Of a stretch of 64,000 bases of DNA, positions 1 through 11,439 are shown in pieces. The notes under the pieces are model-generated. The model ran no database searches. It was not told where the DNA came from and saw only the letters and a list, made by a program, of their open reading frames with translations. How positions within the stretch are numbered: position 1 is the first letter of the stretch; each line of letters opens with the position of its first letter. Source of the stretch: Mesotaenium endlicherianum (Eukaryota; Streptophyta; Zygnematophyceae; Zygnematales; Mesotaeniaceae); contig WELA01010735.1 in assembly GCA_009602735.1 (NCBI GenBank), positions 434,582 to 498,581 on the forward strand, in the 5' to 3' direction. A program made the translations under genes and the position numbers.

Positions 1-39
<39 letters not shown>

Positions 40-50
40 GAGAAGAGAAA
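1..50. repeat. (GA)n microsatellite at window edge
   Basis: Almost pure AG dinucleotide repeat at the left edge; its full length is unknown because it starts at the window boundary. Confidence 0.95.
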
Positions 51-375
51 GACATACATAGATAGACCCATATACACTTACACTTGTACATAAATGCACG
101 CATATATGCATACACATGTATCTACACAAGTACACATATTCAGCACGATGGTAGATGATGTAACATAGAGCAATATCCGCACTTGGACACATGCAAGCCT
201 CGGGTTTTTCGAGTGGATGACTCTTATCTCTGAGCGCTGAGCCCTCCCAACTCCGATCCCACCTCCCTTCCCCCTCTCCCCGCCCCTGAAGAAACTGCAT
301 CACCAAGTCACTTGCCTCTGCACTCCTAGCATCATCATCTTGAGACCAACATCATTGGGAGGAGATTCAGCAGCA

Positions 376-999
376 TCAGCGTTCAGGGGAGCAGCAGCAG
401 CTTTGGCTTCGCACCTCTGAGAGAATCTGGTCGCACGTCCGCAGGTGGGCCGTGAGAGCATTCACATACTGCCGGTACTTCTCCTCCGTCTGCACACACC
501 ATAGAGAGAGAGAGAGGAAGAGAGAAACAGGAATCTTACTGTCTGACACGATGTTCATACAATATGAGGCTACACAGAGGCAAAGCTGGAGGCGGGAAGT
601 CGGGCAAAGGCACGGGCAGAGAGAGAGGCGGCAGCAGCAGCAGCGGGTGATGACACCTGTCGGCAACCCCACCCCCCTCTGCTGGCAGCAAGCAGATATG
701 CAGAGGCTAAGACAGAGAGGGGCAACAGCAGCAGCAGCAGCAAAGATGACACCGGGTGGCACAGAGGGCTTAAAGGACAGCAAGGGCTGGCTGGAGGCAG
801 CCAGGCACAGGCACAGGCGCAGGCAGCAGCAGGGGCAGCAAGGGGATGCACGTCGGCAGCACCCTGCTTGAAAATCAATTAGCAGGCCTATGTGCAAGTG
901 AGCACATGTACAATCAATTACATGTAGCAAATTATATGGAAAAACATATTACCAATATTTCTGTAAGTGTATGAGTGCGTGTGTGCGTGTGCATTAGCA

Positions 1000-1034
<35 letters not shown>

Positions 1035-1510
1035 ACGCGTGTGCGCAGAAGAGAGAGTAAAAGTGTACGTGCGTGTTATGCACACACATGCATCTTATTT
1101 GCAGCAGAGGCAATGCAGAAGGTACGACAATCGAATGGAACAGTTAAAAGACACAACAAGAACTCATGAAGCTTCAAATCTTTGCGCAAACAAAACACAC
1201 AACATGCACAGGCGAGCAGCCAGCCACAAGGCGCTATGCAGGCGCCACTAGAGGGAGCCGAAGGGCCCAAGTGTCCTTCAGGATCTGACCTCCAGCTTCA
1301 TAGAAGCCTCAATGTCGGAGTGCCACTTGTAGAACTGTGCTTGCCGTTGCTCCACGTCACCCCAACCGCTCTCTCCCCAAAGCCCATCCCAGCCCCCCCA
1401 GCCCCCCCCCCCAACACACACGTGCGCGCGCGCCCTTGCACATGGGTGAGGTTTTGCTCCAAGTTAAGCAGCCACAGTCCTTGCCCGGGGACACTTAGAT
1501 ACTGATTGAG
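376..1510 (-). CDS. Probable last three exons of an unidentified host gene
   Basis: I do not recognise the protein. Three coding blocks on the minus strand fit together in phase 0: 1442-1510 (23 codons), 1290-1349 (20 codons) and the terminal exon 376-489 (37 codons plus TGA). The first intron (1350-1441) would use donor GTGCAAGG and an AG acceptor at 1350-1351. The second (490-1289) would use donor GTCAGA and acceptor TGTGTGCAG. Read together they give a polar, helix-rich, coiled-coil-like C-terminus containing QAQFYKWHSDIEASMKLE followed by TEEKYRQYVNALTAHL. The second intron holds the GT microsatellite and CAG-rich DNA, so the gaps between blocks are typical non-coding sequence. Upstream exons would lie above 1510 but I could not find them. 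The matching phases and heptad-like spacing support a real gene; the lack of a recognised family and the poor pyrimidine tract before 1349 keep confidence low. Confidence 0.4.
1001..1033. repeat. (GT)n microsatellite
   Basis: Uninterrupted GT dinucleotides inside a longer TG/CA-rich stretch (about 965-1050). It lies in the proposed intron 490-1289. Confidence 0.9.
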
Positions 1511-3771
1511 CTCTCAATCAGAAGGTCAACCAGAAGGTCAGCGAGAAAGTAAGGTCAAGATTTCATCTCGCACTTGTCAAGATGCAGAAGAAGAAGTGGG
1601 GACAGCCAATGATAAGGTTCGTTGCGGATGCAGAGAGAGGCAGCAAGATCGGGAGACAAGCACAGGACAGCAGCAGGCAGCTGAGAGGGGCGTGAGTCAA
1701 AAGGGCTGATATGTGGACGTGGATGCAATCAGAAACAGATGCCGATACAGGATCAGATCAGATCAGATCAGATCAGATTGGGTTGGATCGGATTGGACCA
1801 GTTTGGATCGGGATGAGCGAGAGAAGATCGCGTCAGATCACGTCAGACGGGCGGGGCGAGGGCACAGGACGCATGCCTGATGACTGTTGAGAAGCACCAG
1901 GTCAGAGGAGGACCCCTCCAAGAGCGCGCCATCTGGGGCAGGAGCCGCTCCATCCTGCCCTCCCCCAGGTTCACCGGCCTGCGTGCAGAACCCCCAAAAA
2001 ATTGCTCAGAGATTTCTTGCAGAGATCTTTTGCCACTGCCGTTCATGCGGAGCCCAGCATGACACTATCATCGAGGTATATGAAATGGAAAGTCTCTCCT
2101 TTCTAATCTGTCCTTCTCCATCAGCGCACGCCCTAACTCTAGCAAAAGGATCACTGAAGCCGACTGAAGCCGACTGAAGCCCACTGAAGCCCAGTAGAAT
2201 GACATGAACTCAGAATCCGGCAAGAAAAAATACGGCAAGAAACACAGTGAAGTATGTGCTCTTTTAGCTGTCCTCTGTGAATGCACAGCCTAACCCTAAT
2301 TGAAGAGCATCACAACTTTGATGATTCATGCAGATAGATATGAGAAAAGTCTGTGACTTGTAAAGGACAGAAGGCTGCTTGCCTGCACACATCCGGCACC
2401 CGATTGAAGGCAGGCAGCTTGCTCGGAGTCACCATGACAACGCAAGGACATTGGGCATACTTTTAGGTTGCTTATTATTTAATCGAGAGCTGACACGATA
2501 CTTTGGCCATGCCAGTGCTGCAACTTGTTGGCTGGGCTCGCCCTCGGAGCAGTAACCGAACATGAAGGAAGAGGAGTTGCCATGCAGAGGCGATACTTGG
2601 AATGCTCGATGAGCTGTCAAGATGATACATTTCGTACCAGGTGAGCAGGCAATGGCTGTTCGGCAACAACTTGGGCGAGCATGGAAATGACAGAGAGCTG
2701 GTCCTCGCTGAGAGGTGCATTCTGTTGCACACGATAAAAAACATAACGCAAACATTTCAGATCACGGTCAAGTAAATGGACTGTCTTCTCCTCCGAAACA
2801 AGCTACACCCTCCTTCTGACCATTCTCGGAGTAAAAGCAGGAACTTTAAGATGCACCAACCGTACACAGTGATCCACACACGATCACGCCAGCAGGAAGT
2901 TCAACTCAAGCGTTGCAAATTTGTCATTCTGGCGCTATGGCCAAGTGACCAACGGATTACTACCTGTTCCCATGAGGCTGCAACATTGTAGCCTTTAGCA
3001 ACAGCAGTAGGTTGAGAGACAGGTCCCCGAGCAGGTCCCGGAGGACCAGCTGACCCCCCTTTGGTTTGTATGTGAGCCATCTTAACTTCTCATATGTCAA
3101 ACAAAATTTTGACTGTCATCGAAGAGCTTCTTCTCTTACACCACGTGCAAATGAAGTCGTACCGCTATGAACATACTTAACATCGCTGACTTGCGCTGAA
3201 TGCACCTCGATGCATGGCATCAAGTCGCATCGTTTGAGGTATTGCTATCATTGTGTATCGTGCCCGTTTGTGCCTACTCGTGCCATCGTGCCAGTTCGTG
3301 CCTATTTGCACATCGGACTCGAGTCACGACTCACATGCACGCGCACTCAGTCTTACGGTCCGTTGCCTCGGGAAAAATTCCATGTTGGGAGAATCATACG
3401 CATTATAGTGCTAAAAGCTTGAAACCTAACTTCAAATTTTCGATATATGCACTTGATCAAAGTTTTGCCCACCGCACCATGTCGTGCCTAACAGCGTCGG
3501 ACCCCTGGCACGGGCGTGGCTTCTCAGCCCGTGTGCCTTCGACTTGGTTGCCGTGTCGGTGCGTCGCTGCAAGCGGGGATCGACCGGGTTGATCGTCCTT
3601 TGCACGTGTGTCGGTGACAGACTGGCTGGGGTTTGACCCATTGCTGGTCTTCCTGCACTTGCATCATGCGGTGAGACATCCACTACTCAGTGCTTCCCAT
3701 GTTCAACCAGTTCCTCATTCAACACTTAGCAAAAAAATTCAAAAAGATAGCTTATCTTCAGTTTCCCTTAC
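1511..3771. other. Intergenic or intronic DNA with no recognised gene
   Basis: Apart from the short tandem repeats I see no domain, RNA gene or convincing exon here. Small open frames at 1843-2177 and 2429-2755 have no recognisable motif. The right end of this stretch, leftward from 3772, may be the 3' LTR of element 2, because a TG dinucleotide on the minus strand follows a purine tract there. I found no matching copy at the other end of that element. Confidence 0.5.
1751..1776. repeat. (GATCA)n short tandem repeat
   Basis: Five tandem GATCA units followed by degenerate GGATTGGA-type repeats to about 1815. The ACTGAAGCC-type tandem at about 2157-2195 is a similar minor repeat. Confidence 0.85.
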
Positions 3772-3854
3772 ACCCCTCCCTTTCAACTGAGGCGTCCCTG
3801 CCTTTCTGCTGAAAGCTTTTATTTCCTGGCCCTGTGGCTGGGGGTTTTGGGAAG

Positions 3855-3983
3855 GCAGTCAAGACATTCCCACCGTCCTGCCATAATCTCTTCTTCACCA
3901 ATGCAGAAGGTGTGCCAGCGGGCACCACACTTATCGCAGGTTACCATTGCTTCTTGATCATCCAGCACTTTGCAGCTGGCACA
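3855..3983 (-). pseudogene. Element 2 PHD finger downstream of integrase
   Basis: A C4HC3 zinc-binding pattern is visible: CASC, then CDKC, then RWHTFC, then CLDC, with normal PHD spacing. PHD fingers bind the histone H3 N-terminal tail, reading methylated or unmodified lysine 4. The tryptophan just before the zinc-ligand histidine is a common feature of histone-reading PHD fingers. The domain follows the integrase C-terminus and lies about 70 bases before the purine tract, the position a chromodomain holds in chromoviruses. Element 1 has the same arrangement with a clearly different PHD sequence, so this is a lineage trait. Targeting of integration or of the methyltransferase is inferred. 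The element is broken, so current function is doubtful. Confidence 0.8.
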
Positions 3984-4059
3984 AGGCGTAGCTGGCATCA
4001 AATCCTCGGGCACAGTCTTAACCGTAGGATTGATATTTAGCAAGTGGCACAGCGAACAG

Positions 4060-4840
4060 TCTGCACGTGATCTCTCATGGTCTTACCATCAGAACCTTCC
4101 AGTTCCAACACACCATTGTCGAACGCATGTTTCACGCGTAAGATCACTGCACCTGAACTGGTGTCAATAATGGTCTTAGTCTGGTGCTTGCTGTAGACAA
4201 AGTCTCCTTCCTAGATCTGCGTCATTTGCAGGCGGTAGCTTCCATCTCGCGTCCTTGCGTAACGCTGCGAGTCTCTTTTCTGTGCAATTTTCAGATTGTC
4301 CGGGGCAGCAGGCACCATGTGCTCAAATAACACCTTGCGGCGCAACATGACCTTTAACAGTTCATCAGGGTTGTCCAGGTCCTTTACCTGCTCAAACTCC
4401 TGCTTGATGCTGCTGGGCACAATTGGACTTCTTCCAAACAGAATCTGATAAGGCTAGTAATTCGCCAACGCAGCTTGCTTACTAAATATGTAACCCATAC
4501 TCGGCCATGGCAGGGTCAGAATCACGCTTATCATGCTCAAGGCAAAATTTGCGTGAAGCAGACTTAATGGTTTGCACCATCCGTTTTGCCGAACCATCTG
4601 CTTGTGGGTGGTCTCTAGACGTAGTGCGATGGTCAATGAAGCATTTGTCCAGGAGTTTCTGAAAAGATCCTTGGAACTCAGACCCTTGGTCTGTCAGCAC
4701 TTCTGCTGGGGCCCCATGACGTACAATCACACCATTGAGGAGCGCTTCCGCGGTCCCCAAGCTTTCTTTGGCGGTTAGAGGCACCACCTCTATCCACTCA
4801 GAAAAATGCTCAATCATGACCATAATGTACTTGTTACCTC
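4060..4840 (-). pseudogene. Element 2 integrase core and C-terminal region
   Basis: The minus strand encodes a Ty3/gypsy integrase catalytic region with the typical wording MVMIEHFSEWIEVVPL, then LTDQGSEFQG and TTSRDHPQADG, which carry the D,D,E active-site pattern. The C-terminal part contains GDFVYSKHQTKT and a segment that aligns with element 1 (TSSGAVILRVKHA against TSSSPVILRVKRA). This shows the two elements are relatives. The N-terminal zinc-binding part of the same integrase lies 21 kb away at 26207-26530. Part of a fossil element. Confidence 0.85.
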
Positions 4841-5841
4841 TGTCATGATTTATTGAGTCGAGGTTGCCACACGAAACCGAGCTCCACATGTGTGAACCAT
4901 CAACCTAGGAAGGCCGACTTTGCATAGACTTTACGCATCCATACGTTGACCTTTTCTCAATTTCCAAGTCACCAAAGTGTAGCGCGTCGAGTCACCTTCC
5001 GAATGGCACCGGGTTCGCGTCATTTGGTCAAGTATTGAGCAAGATATGAGCGATCTAGTCCGCGTCACCTACCGGCCCCTAGCGGATCCTCACCAAAGGG
5101 CAATTTGTGTTTCAATGTGCGCATTCTTGCCTATTCGTGACCCCCTAAAACCCCTAGCTTGTGCGCACAAATCCGCGAGCCCCTTAGCCTACATAAGCTT
5201 TGCATTTCCATAGTATATGTGCATCATTGAGGCTATAACTTGGTGACTGCATCACCTACTCCTAGAGGAAGCTTCCTTAATTTTCAGATCCACTTTTGAG
5301 GCGCTATCTAGGTAGAATCACCCAAGGTAAGCTCGGCCAATGAGAGACACGCAGCATATCCTACGCACCTTGCTTTGATTGGTTTGAGTTATGCTTAGCT
5401 TATAGGAGTGCTAGTACATGCCTTGTACACATTAGTGGACATAGGAGAGCCTCCTAGAGTGACTACATGCATTGGATCCGCCGCGTACCCGGGCGGATTT
5501 CCAGGAGTATAAATACTAGAGATGTCCCTAAAAAGACATCTTTTAGAAGTCCCCATTATGCCAGGTGTAAGTAACAGAGATTATCAGTAAAGCTTACACT
5601 TTTATCTCTTGTGTTTTCAGGACCACTTAGTTACTATCTTGTGAGGAGCAAGCCCTCCAGGCTTCCAGTCACTTGAAGAACTTCACAAGTGGTGAGCAAA
5701 GTCACAGCTTAAACCCCTACCATAGGACTGCTCTGAAGATCATGATGTGCTTCCAGTGATCTTTTGGGCCATACTTCATTAGTTGTTTTCCTACCAGATT
5801 ACAGTCTTGAGGTGCTCACTCTGGAGAGTACACTTCCCTTA
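4841..5841 (+). repeat. Element 1 left long terminal repeat
   Basis: It starts TGTCATGATT and matches 16093-16722 plus 25784-26172. It contains a TATA box (TATAAATA, 5508-5515), a small hairpin (GATGTC...GACATC, 5521-5540) and a candidate 56-base leader intron (donor CAG|GTGTAAGT at 5565, acceptor TTGTGTTTTCAG ending 5620). Identity with the right copy ends at 5841. I see no tRNA-iMet-type primer site immediately after it, so the exact LTR end is unsettled. Confidence 0.8.
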
Positions 5842-5889
5842 CTTCTAAAAGATCTCTCTTTGCCTGCAAGCAATTAGAACCTTCAGCAT

Positions 5890-6990
5890 ATGCCTACCCG
5901 TAGTGGGCTTTCTTATCAGCCTTACTACGAAGGGGTTAGTGGAGAAGACTCAGACTCAGATCTCAGCACTAACACTGAACCCGCCAAAGAAGAGCAACCT
6001 GCTCTCCAGCACACAGCAGTTGCTTCTGAGCCATCTCCCCAGTGGGCTCACTACGATTTCTGGTATCCCATGGCAGGTGACCAAGAGGTCAAGACTGACA
6101 GGTCTGCCTACCGCTTCAGCGGTAGGCCAGGCACCTGTGATCTGGAAGATACTATCTCGAAGTTTCAGGCTGACTTCGCGGCTGCAAAGCTCAAGACACC
6201 CACGCTGACTAAGCGCGACGTCTTCGACACGCTTATGCGCTACCTCTCGCACGAGGCCCGCGACACCTTCCATAGAAGGAGGCCGAGCTCCGGACCCGTA
6301 CTGAGCTTGTGGGTGACCCACCAGTGGCAAACCTGCTAGCTGATCCAGTGCAAGCCTTCTGGAACATCCTGAAGACAGAGTTCCAGGCTGCAACTGAAGA
6401 GAAGGTGTACGAGCTGCACCATTTCTTCCGACGCAAGAACGAGACTATCCGCATGATGTACCGCCGCTTGGTGCACCTCCGCCGCGATAACGGCACTGTC
6501 ACTGACCGGGAGGCCGCGGAGATCTTCTTACGTGCCGTCGAGCCGCGTCTGAGGGAGAGGGCCGTAGTCCCCCTCATCGACCGCCACGGTTCAGAGTATT
6601 CTCTGGAGCAGGCCTACCTCTCCGTTGAGAAGCAGAGCTTGGCCGCCGCACGGAGCAACATTAGCGATCGTGTGGGCTTAGCATCCACGGGCGTGCGCCA
6701 GGAGGCCTCAGTGCTGCCGTCTTCTACGACGCGCACGACGCCTGCCCGCCAGCCCCAGTCGCAGCAGCAGCAGCCTCAGCGCTCTCAGCTGCCCCAGCAG
6801 ACGCAGCAGCGCGGAGCTACGCGTGGCCGCATTTCCATGGCTGCCACCACGAGCGATCCCTGCTGGTCCTGCGGTAAGATGGGCCACTCACGCCAGAACT
6901 GCACTCTCGCGCAGAATGGCAAGCCCGGCGACTGCACCTATTGTGGCAAAGCCGGCCACCTGCAGATCGTCTGTCTGCAAAAGAAGCGCG
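5890..6990 (+). CDS. Element 1 gag region with two zinc knuckles
   Basis: This region encodes the structural nucleocapsid precursor. It starts at ATG 5890 (MPTRSGLSYQ) and runs through a helix-rich capsid-like region (FFRRKNETIRMMYRRLVHLR is typical of gypsy Gag). A glutamine-rich stretch follows, then two CCHC zinc knuckles at 6861-6974: CWSCGKMGHSRQNC and CTYCGKAGHLQIVC. Zinc knuckles bind the element's RNA for packaging. Two tandem CCHC motifs are also found in element 2, although there they are more distant from each other. Part of a broken element. Confidence 0.85.
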
Positions 6991-7029
6991 ACGTCGAGAA
7001 CGGACGCGCTCGCGACGGCCCTACGCCTT

Positions 7030-8999
7030 CAGCAGAACAGCGAGGCGCACGCAACCCTCGTACGGGTGGCCACCCCGCAATGACAGCAGCTACGGCCACG
7101 ACGGACGCCGCATTGATGCCTGGAGCCGACTACTGCAGCTTCGACGACGTCAGCGACGCCCTCGTGGAGGCCAACGCGGAGATCGCTAGACTCCGTGGCC
7201 TTTTTGACGTCGATAACTATGACGCGTGCGGAGCACTCCTTGCGTCCGTTCCACCGTCCTACGCCACGGCGTTGACAGCCGGCGCAAACTCGCGCGCACG
7301 CGGGCCAGCCCGCGCGCCAGCCGAGGCCCAGACAGAGCCCCTGGCTTGCGCTTCCCTGCTGACTCCAGCAGGCCTCACGTCGGCCCGCGTAGCAACAGCT
7401 GGCAGGCAGGGACGGGGGCACCTGGCGGCATGCACGGCTACAGCGGGTCCGGCCGCAGCGTCCCACTCCGTCCGTACGGCACGCTCGTGCGCAACTCTGC
7501 GCACAGGCAGGGACAGCCGGTCCCCGCTTGCTGCGGCAGACAGCAGGCTCCAGCAGGGATCGCCATGTGGCATGTGCACGGCAGGCGGGGCCGCCTCTGC
7601 CGACAACAGCATGCACGCACGCACGCTGGCTCCCACGCGGCACACCCGGCGACGCCACGACGTCGTCACGGCGGCAGCTGCAGCCGCGCACAGCAGCTGC
7701 ATCCACGCGCTGCCAAGTGGCGCGTGCGCGCAGGTCTGCACGGCCAGCGCAGCGACGGCCGCAGCGGCCGCCACCCTCGGTCAGCAAGGGGGGGTCCTGA
7801 CTGCGCTGTGCGGCCGGATCGCCGGCAAAAGCGCCGACAGCGCACCCGCAGCTGCGCACATCCAGGGCTCAGCCCCTGCCGCACACGTGCTGCCACTTGG
7901 CACGCGCGCATGGCCCGGCTCAGCCCGTACAGATCCAGCGGTCGGAGCAGCCACCCGCAGTCAGGGGGGGGCTATACCCACTGCGCCACGCGGCCGGATG
8001 TTCGATCGCGGTGCCGACGGCCCGCGCACGGTTGCGCACAGCCAGGGCCTAAACCCTGGCTGCGCACAAAACCCCGGCAGCAGCCCAACGCAGGCTGCCG
8101 GGGGGCCGGTTAGCCCACGCATCGGGGGGAGGGCGCTGCGATCTTTGCCCGGGGCAGCCGAGATAGACGGCGCCACCGGTCCAGTGACCCTGCCCCTCGG
8201 CCCCAGCAGCCACCAGGGGGCGCCACCTGGCAGCCTCCTGGCAGCCCCGACCGCGCCAGCAGCTGCAGCAACTGCTGCAGCCGCGGCCGCACACGCGCCG
8301 GGGTCCGCAACTTTTGCGGCCGAACCCGCGACCGGCTGCACGGCAGGCCTTGCGGCAGGCTGCGCAAGGAGTCCTGCGGCAGACAGTGCGGCAGTTTGCG
8401 CGGCAGGCTGCGCAGCAGGCCTCGCGGCGCGCCCTGCGGCAGACAGTGCGGCAATCTGCGCGGCAGGCTGCGCGGCAGGCGCGACGGCAGTTCCCGCCAC
8501 CGGCTGCGCGGCAGGCACGGCGGCAGATCTTGCAACGGGGGGGCTATCCCGACTACGCCACGCGGCCGGATGTCCGATCGCGGTGTCGACGGCCCACGCA
8601 CTGCTGCGCATTGCCAGGGCCTAAACCCTGGCTGCGCACAAAACCCCGGCAGCAGCCCAACGCAGGCCGTAGGGGGGCTGGTTAGCCCGCGCATCGGGGG
8701 GAGGGCGCTGCAATCTTTGCCCGGGGCAGCCGAGATAGACGGCNCACACGCGCTCGCTTCACCTATGACGACGGTGCAGCTCAGCGCCGAGGTCATCTCT
8801 CTAGCACTGCACCGCATGCTGGCGGTCTCCTTCACAGAGCTCGGTGTCTCTATGGAGGCAACGAGGCAGGCCGCTCAGCTGATGCTCCAGTCACGCAGAG
8901 CCACGCTGCGCACCGCCGCCAGGAGGCCGACGGCCGATGCCGCCACCGCGGTGCGATCCACGCCCGCGCGCCCTGCGCATGAGCGCAGGATGATCAGCA
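7030..8999 (+). other. Element 1 alanine/glycine-rich GC-rich spacer
   Basis: About 2 kb between the zinc knuckles and the protease. It consists of GC-rich degenerate repeats built around GCGGCAGGC and similar units, and is open in several frames on both strands because stop codons are rare in such sequence. It encodes mostly Ala, Gly, Pro, Arg and Ser with no domain I recognise. It contains the ~207-bp tandem-like repeats described separately and a single-N join at 8744. Long antisense frames here are composition artefacts. Confidence 0.75.
7964..8743. repeat. ~207-bp direct repeat pair with embedded hairpin
   Basis: Bases 7964-8171 and 8537-8743 are near-identical direct repeats. A more degenerate third unit is visible at about 7790-7890. 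Each of the two good units contains a palindrome GCCAGGGCCTAAACCCTGGC (8041-8060; 8613-8632), with a 7-bp stem and a 6-base loop. The single N at 8744 abuts the end of the second unit, so repeat copy number may be mis-assembled. Confidence 0.8.
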
Positions 9000-9009
9000 C
9001 TCCTAACGC

Positions 9010-9440
9010 CGCATTTTTGGATAATTTGCAGGAGATCGTGCTCGTCAACACCCAGGCGCCGCAGCGCATCATGTTCGACACAGGAGCGCAGCCGGTTCTC
9101 ATCAGCCTCCGCTACTTCCGCCAGCTGGGACTCTCTTCTGCTGACTTGGAGGACTCTCCGACGCGCATTAACACCGCCGCAGGCACGTCCGAGACCGTCG
9201 CCGGCCGCACGAGGTTGGCGCTACTGTTCACTCTGCGCCCAGGCACGGCAGACGAGACAACCATCCATCGGCACGCACTCGTCACTCCTTCCGAGTCCTT
9301 CGATGTGCTCCTAGGGCAGGACGTGCTCTTTCCCATTGGCGCCGCGGTCAACAACTGGACAGAGCGCGTCTTCTATCGTCCCGTCTGGAGGACAAGGGGG
9401 ACACGCACCGCATCCTTGCCCCTTGACATTGTCGATCGCC
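9010..9440 (+). CDS. Element 1 aspartic protease region
   Basis: A retropepsin-like segment: MFDTGAQPVLI carries the catalytic DTG (about 9070-9085), and FDVLLGQDVLF matches the second conserved region that follows in gypsy proteases. The enzyme cleaves the Gag-Pol polyprotein. Element 2 has the matching LLDTGAQPVILGKRAVKALG, so the two are homologous. The protease is followed by an acidic, proline-rich spacer of about 1.5 kb leading to the methyltransferase. Part of a broken element. Confidence 0.8.
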
Positions 9441-9449
9441 GCCCAGCAG

Positions 9450-11430
9450 TGTCCGCCATTTATGGCTTCATGGGGCTGGACGATGGCCGGCCAGTGGTCA
9501 AGACCGCTAAGGACGGGCCCGAGGACGAGGAGATCTCTGTGGGGGTGGACCTGCTCGAGTCTCAGGACGAGGAGCCGGACCTACCTAGTGCCGAGCTCCA
9601 TCTCACGCCGCAGCAGCAGGCGGATGTCCTAGCAGCCCAGGCCAGGGAGCAGATCCGCATCTGCACTGCCCACAGCACGATGATGCGGCAGATGGCGGAC
9701 GATGCCACTAAGGCCCTCGCCACGGCCAGCACAGCCATCGCTGCCGCCGCCCTTGCTCGCGGTGCGGTCGCAGCGCCTACGGCTCATCAGGGGGTCTTAG
9801 CCTCTCGCGGCGAGCCGTCCGCGAGGACCGACGTCCGCGTTCGCCACGACGTGCCTGTTGGCGTGGCCATTCAGTACAGTATGAACTCTCAGCCGCCCCC
9901 TCACGACGCCTCGCAGCAGACCGGCGAGACCTGGCCTTGCCCCACGGCGTCCGAAGACGAGGCCATGCGGCAGGCAGCTTATCTTGGCAGATCCGACGAC
10001 CAGTCCCTCAAGAGTGAGGAGGAGACGCAGTGGGAGCGACTGCCAGAGGCATCCGTCGAGGTACTCAGCGCGGCGCCACCCCAGGAGCCCCCGCCAGCTA
10101 CGCCTACGGCACGCAGGCAGTGCACTCCTACTGGTCCTCCGGCTTTAGCGCACCCAGCCAGCCCATGACTCACGACTGGCCCAGCAGGGTTCGCCCCGAC
10201 GCCGCTGGACCCAGCCGACCAGTGTCGCACGACTGCTCAACGAGCAACGAGTGTCGCCGCATCGCGCATTTGTTTGCGACGAGCCGGGCTGCCGCGGCCT
10301 CCTCTAGCGCTGGCACACACTCCATACAACAGCCAGCGCCCAGGCTCAGCGTCCGCGAGCCACACCACGCGACCCCGTCGATCTGCGCCCATCTGACCTA
10401 CGCACGTCGCACTTGGCCGACCATCGGACCCGCTCGAGAGACCACCCCTCTCCGCGAGACGAGCCGCTCCCGATCGCTCACACCCCTTTGCTAGACGCAA
10501 GAGGTAACTCCCCTCCACGAGACGCGAGCCCGCTCCGTCACGCCGCCCTGCGACGACAGGGACCGCACACCTCCTTACGACGACACGCGGACCCACGGGG
10601 ACACGCCGCCATACGACGACCCTCGAGACCGACGCCGCACTCCGCCCTTCCGGCCCCTCTCAGCTGGCGACGACACCCAGTCTTCTTCCGAGGCGCACTT
10701 TGTGATGCTGGCCCCTACAGCTCCGCGTGTCAGCGTCCCTTGCAGCCACATCGCTGGCGACGGTCCCTCCGGGTCACCTCCTCCCAAGGTGGCCCGCACC
10801 GACAGCAGGCCGCCCAGTCGTCACCCATTTACGGCCGCCGCACGCACACCGCTCATGTTTAGTCTCCGGCAACCCCGAGACGCGCCCGTCCCACGAGGGC
10901 AGCCCCGGCCGCGAGTCCAGTTGGCCCCTCGACGGCCAGTTTGATCCCCGCAGGAGGTCGACAGCTCCGAGCGCTCCGTTTGCACAGTCCCTTCTGCAGA
11001 CATGCGCGCAAGCCAGCGGGCCTACTTCAACCTGCACCCCTACTTGACTCAGCGTCCCGTTCTCGACCAGCTGGCCCACGCGGCCTCGCACCAAACTGAC
11101 TGCGCCCAGCGCAACAGGTGGCAGCAGCTGTGCGTGGCCTCGGCCCGACGTCAGGCCCGCGCTGTCTCTCCCACAGCCCTGCAGGATGCGCGCCTGCGGT
11201 GGCGCACCTTCCAGGACCACGCACTGGGGGAACGTCCGCAGCCGCTCACTGACCGCATCACCAGCCTTACGCGTGACTACGCAGACCGTGCTGTGGCCGC
11301 CCTCCGCATGGCGCCACATCAGCACAGCGCCGAGCGTACCTTCCCGCCGCCCGCTCAGCCCGGCACCCCTGCCGTGGGGTGTCGCCCACTTCCGACTCCT
11401 ATCTACGCAGACGCTCTGGACGAGCGGCCT
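9450..11430 (+). other. Element 1 spacer between protease and methyltransferase
   Basis: GC-rich, low-complexity coding-like sequence rich in Ala, Pro, Arg, Ser and acidic residues. A helix-rich stretch just before the methyltransferase (about 11000-11330) could belong to its N-terminal extension. I recognise no known domain. Confidence 0.5.
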
Positions 11431-11439
11431 GGCGGCATC

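Larger units (their letters stand above)
3773..4840 (-). mobile_element. Element 2, 3' segment: DNMT/PHD-bearing Ty3/gypsy fossil, split by element 1
   Basis: The segment encodes the integrase catalytic region, its C-terminal part and a PHD finger on the minus strand. Its right edge stops abruptly at ACCTC (4836-4840). The same integrase resumes at 26206/26207 after the same bases, so the 21.4-kb element 1 is an insertion with a 4-5 bp target-site duplication. A purine tract (GAAAGGGAGGGG, 3784 down to 3773 on the minus strand) ends at a possible LTR start at 3772. No matching LTR was found near 34500-35500, so the element's outer limits are uncertain. It is old and broken, with roughly ten or more breaks in its two halves. 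Confidence 0.85.

Noticed and set aside
452-930. Overlapping Cys/Ser/Leu- or Arg/Gln-rich open frames on both strands
   Set aside because: Low-complexity CAG/CTG-rich DNA; only the first part (376-489, minus strand) looks like an exon.
7029-8835. Several overlapping open frames on both strands, Ala/Arg/Cys-rich
   Set aside because: They arise from GC-rich short repeats that lack stop codons in most frames; no domain in any of them.
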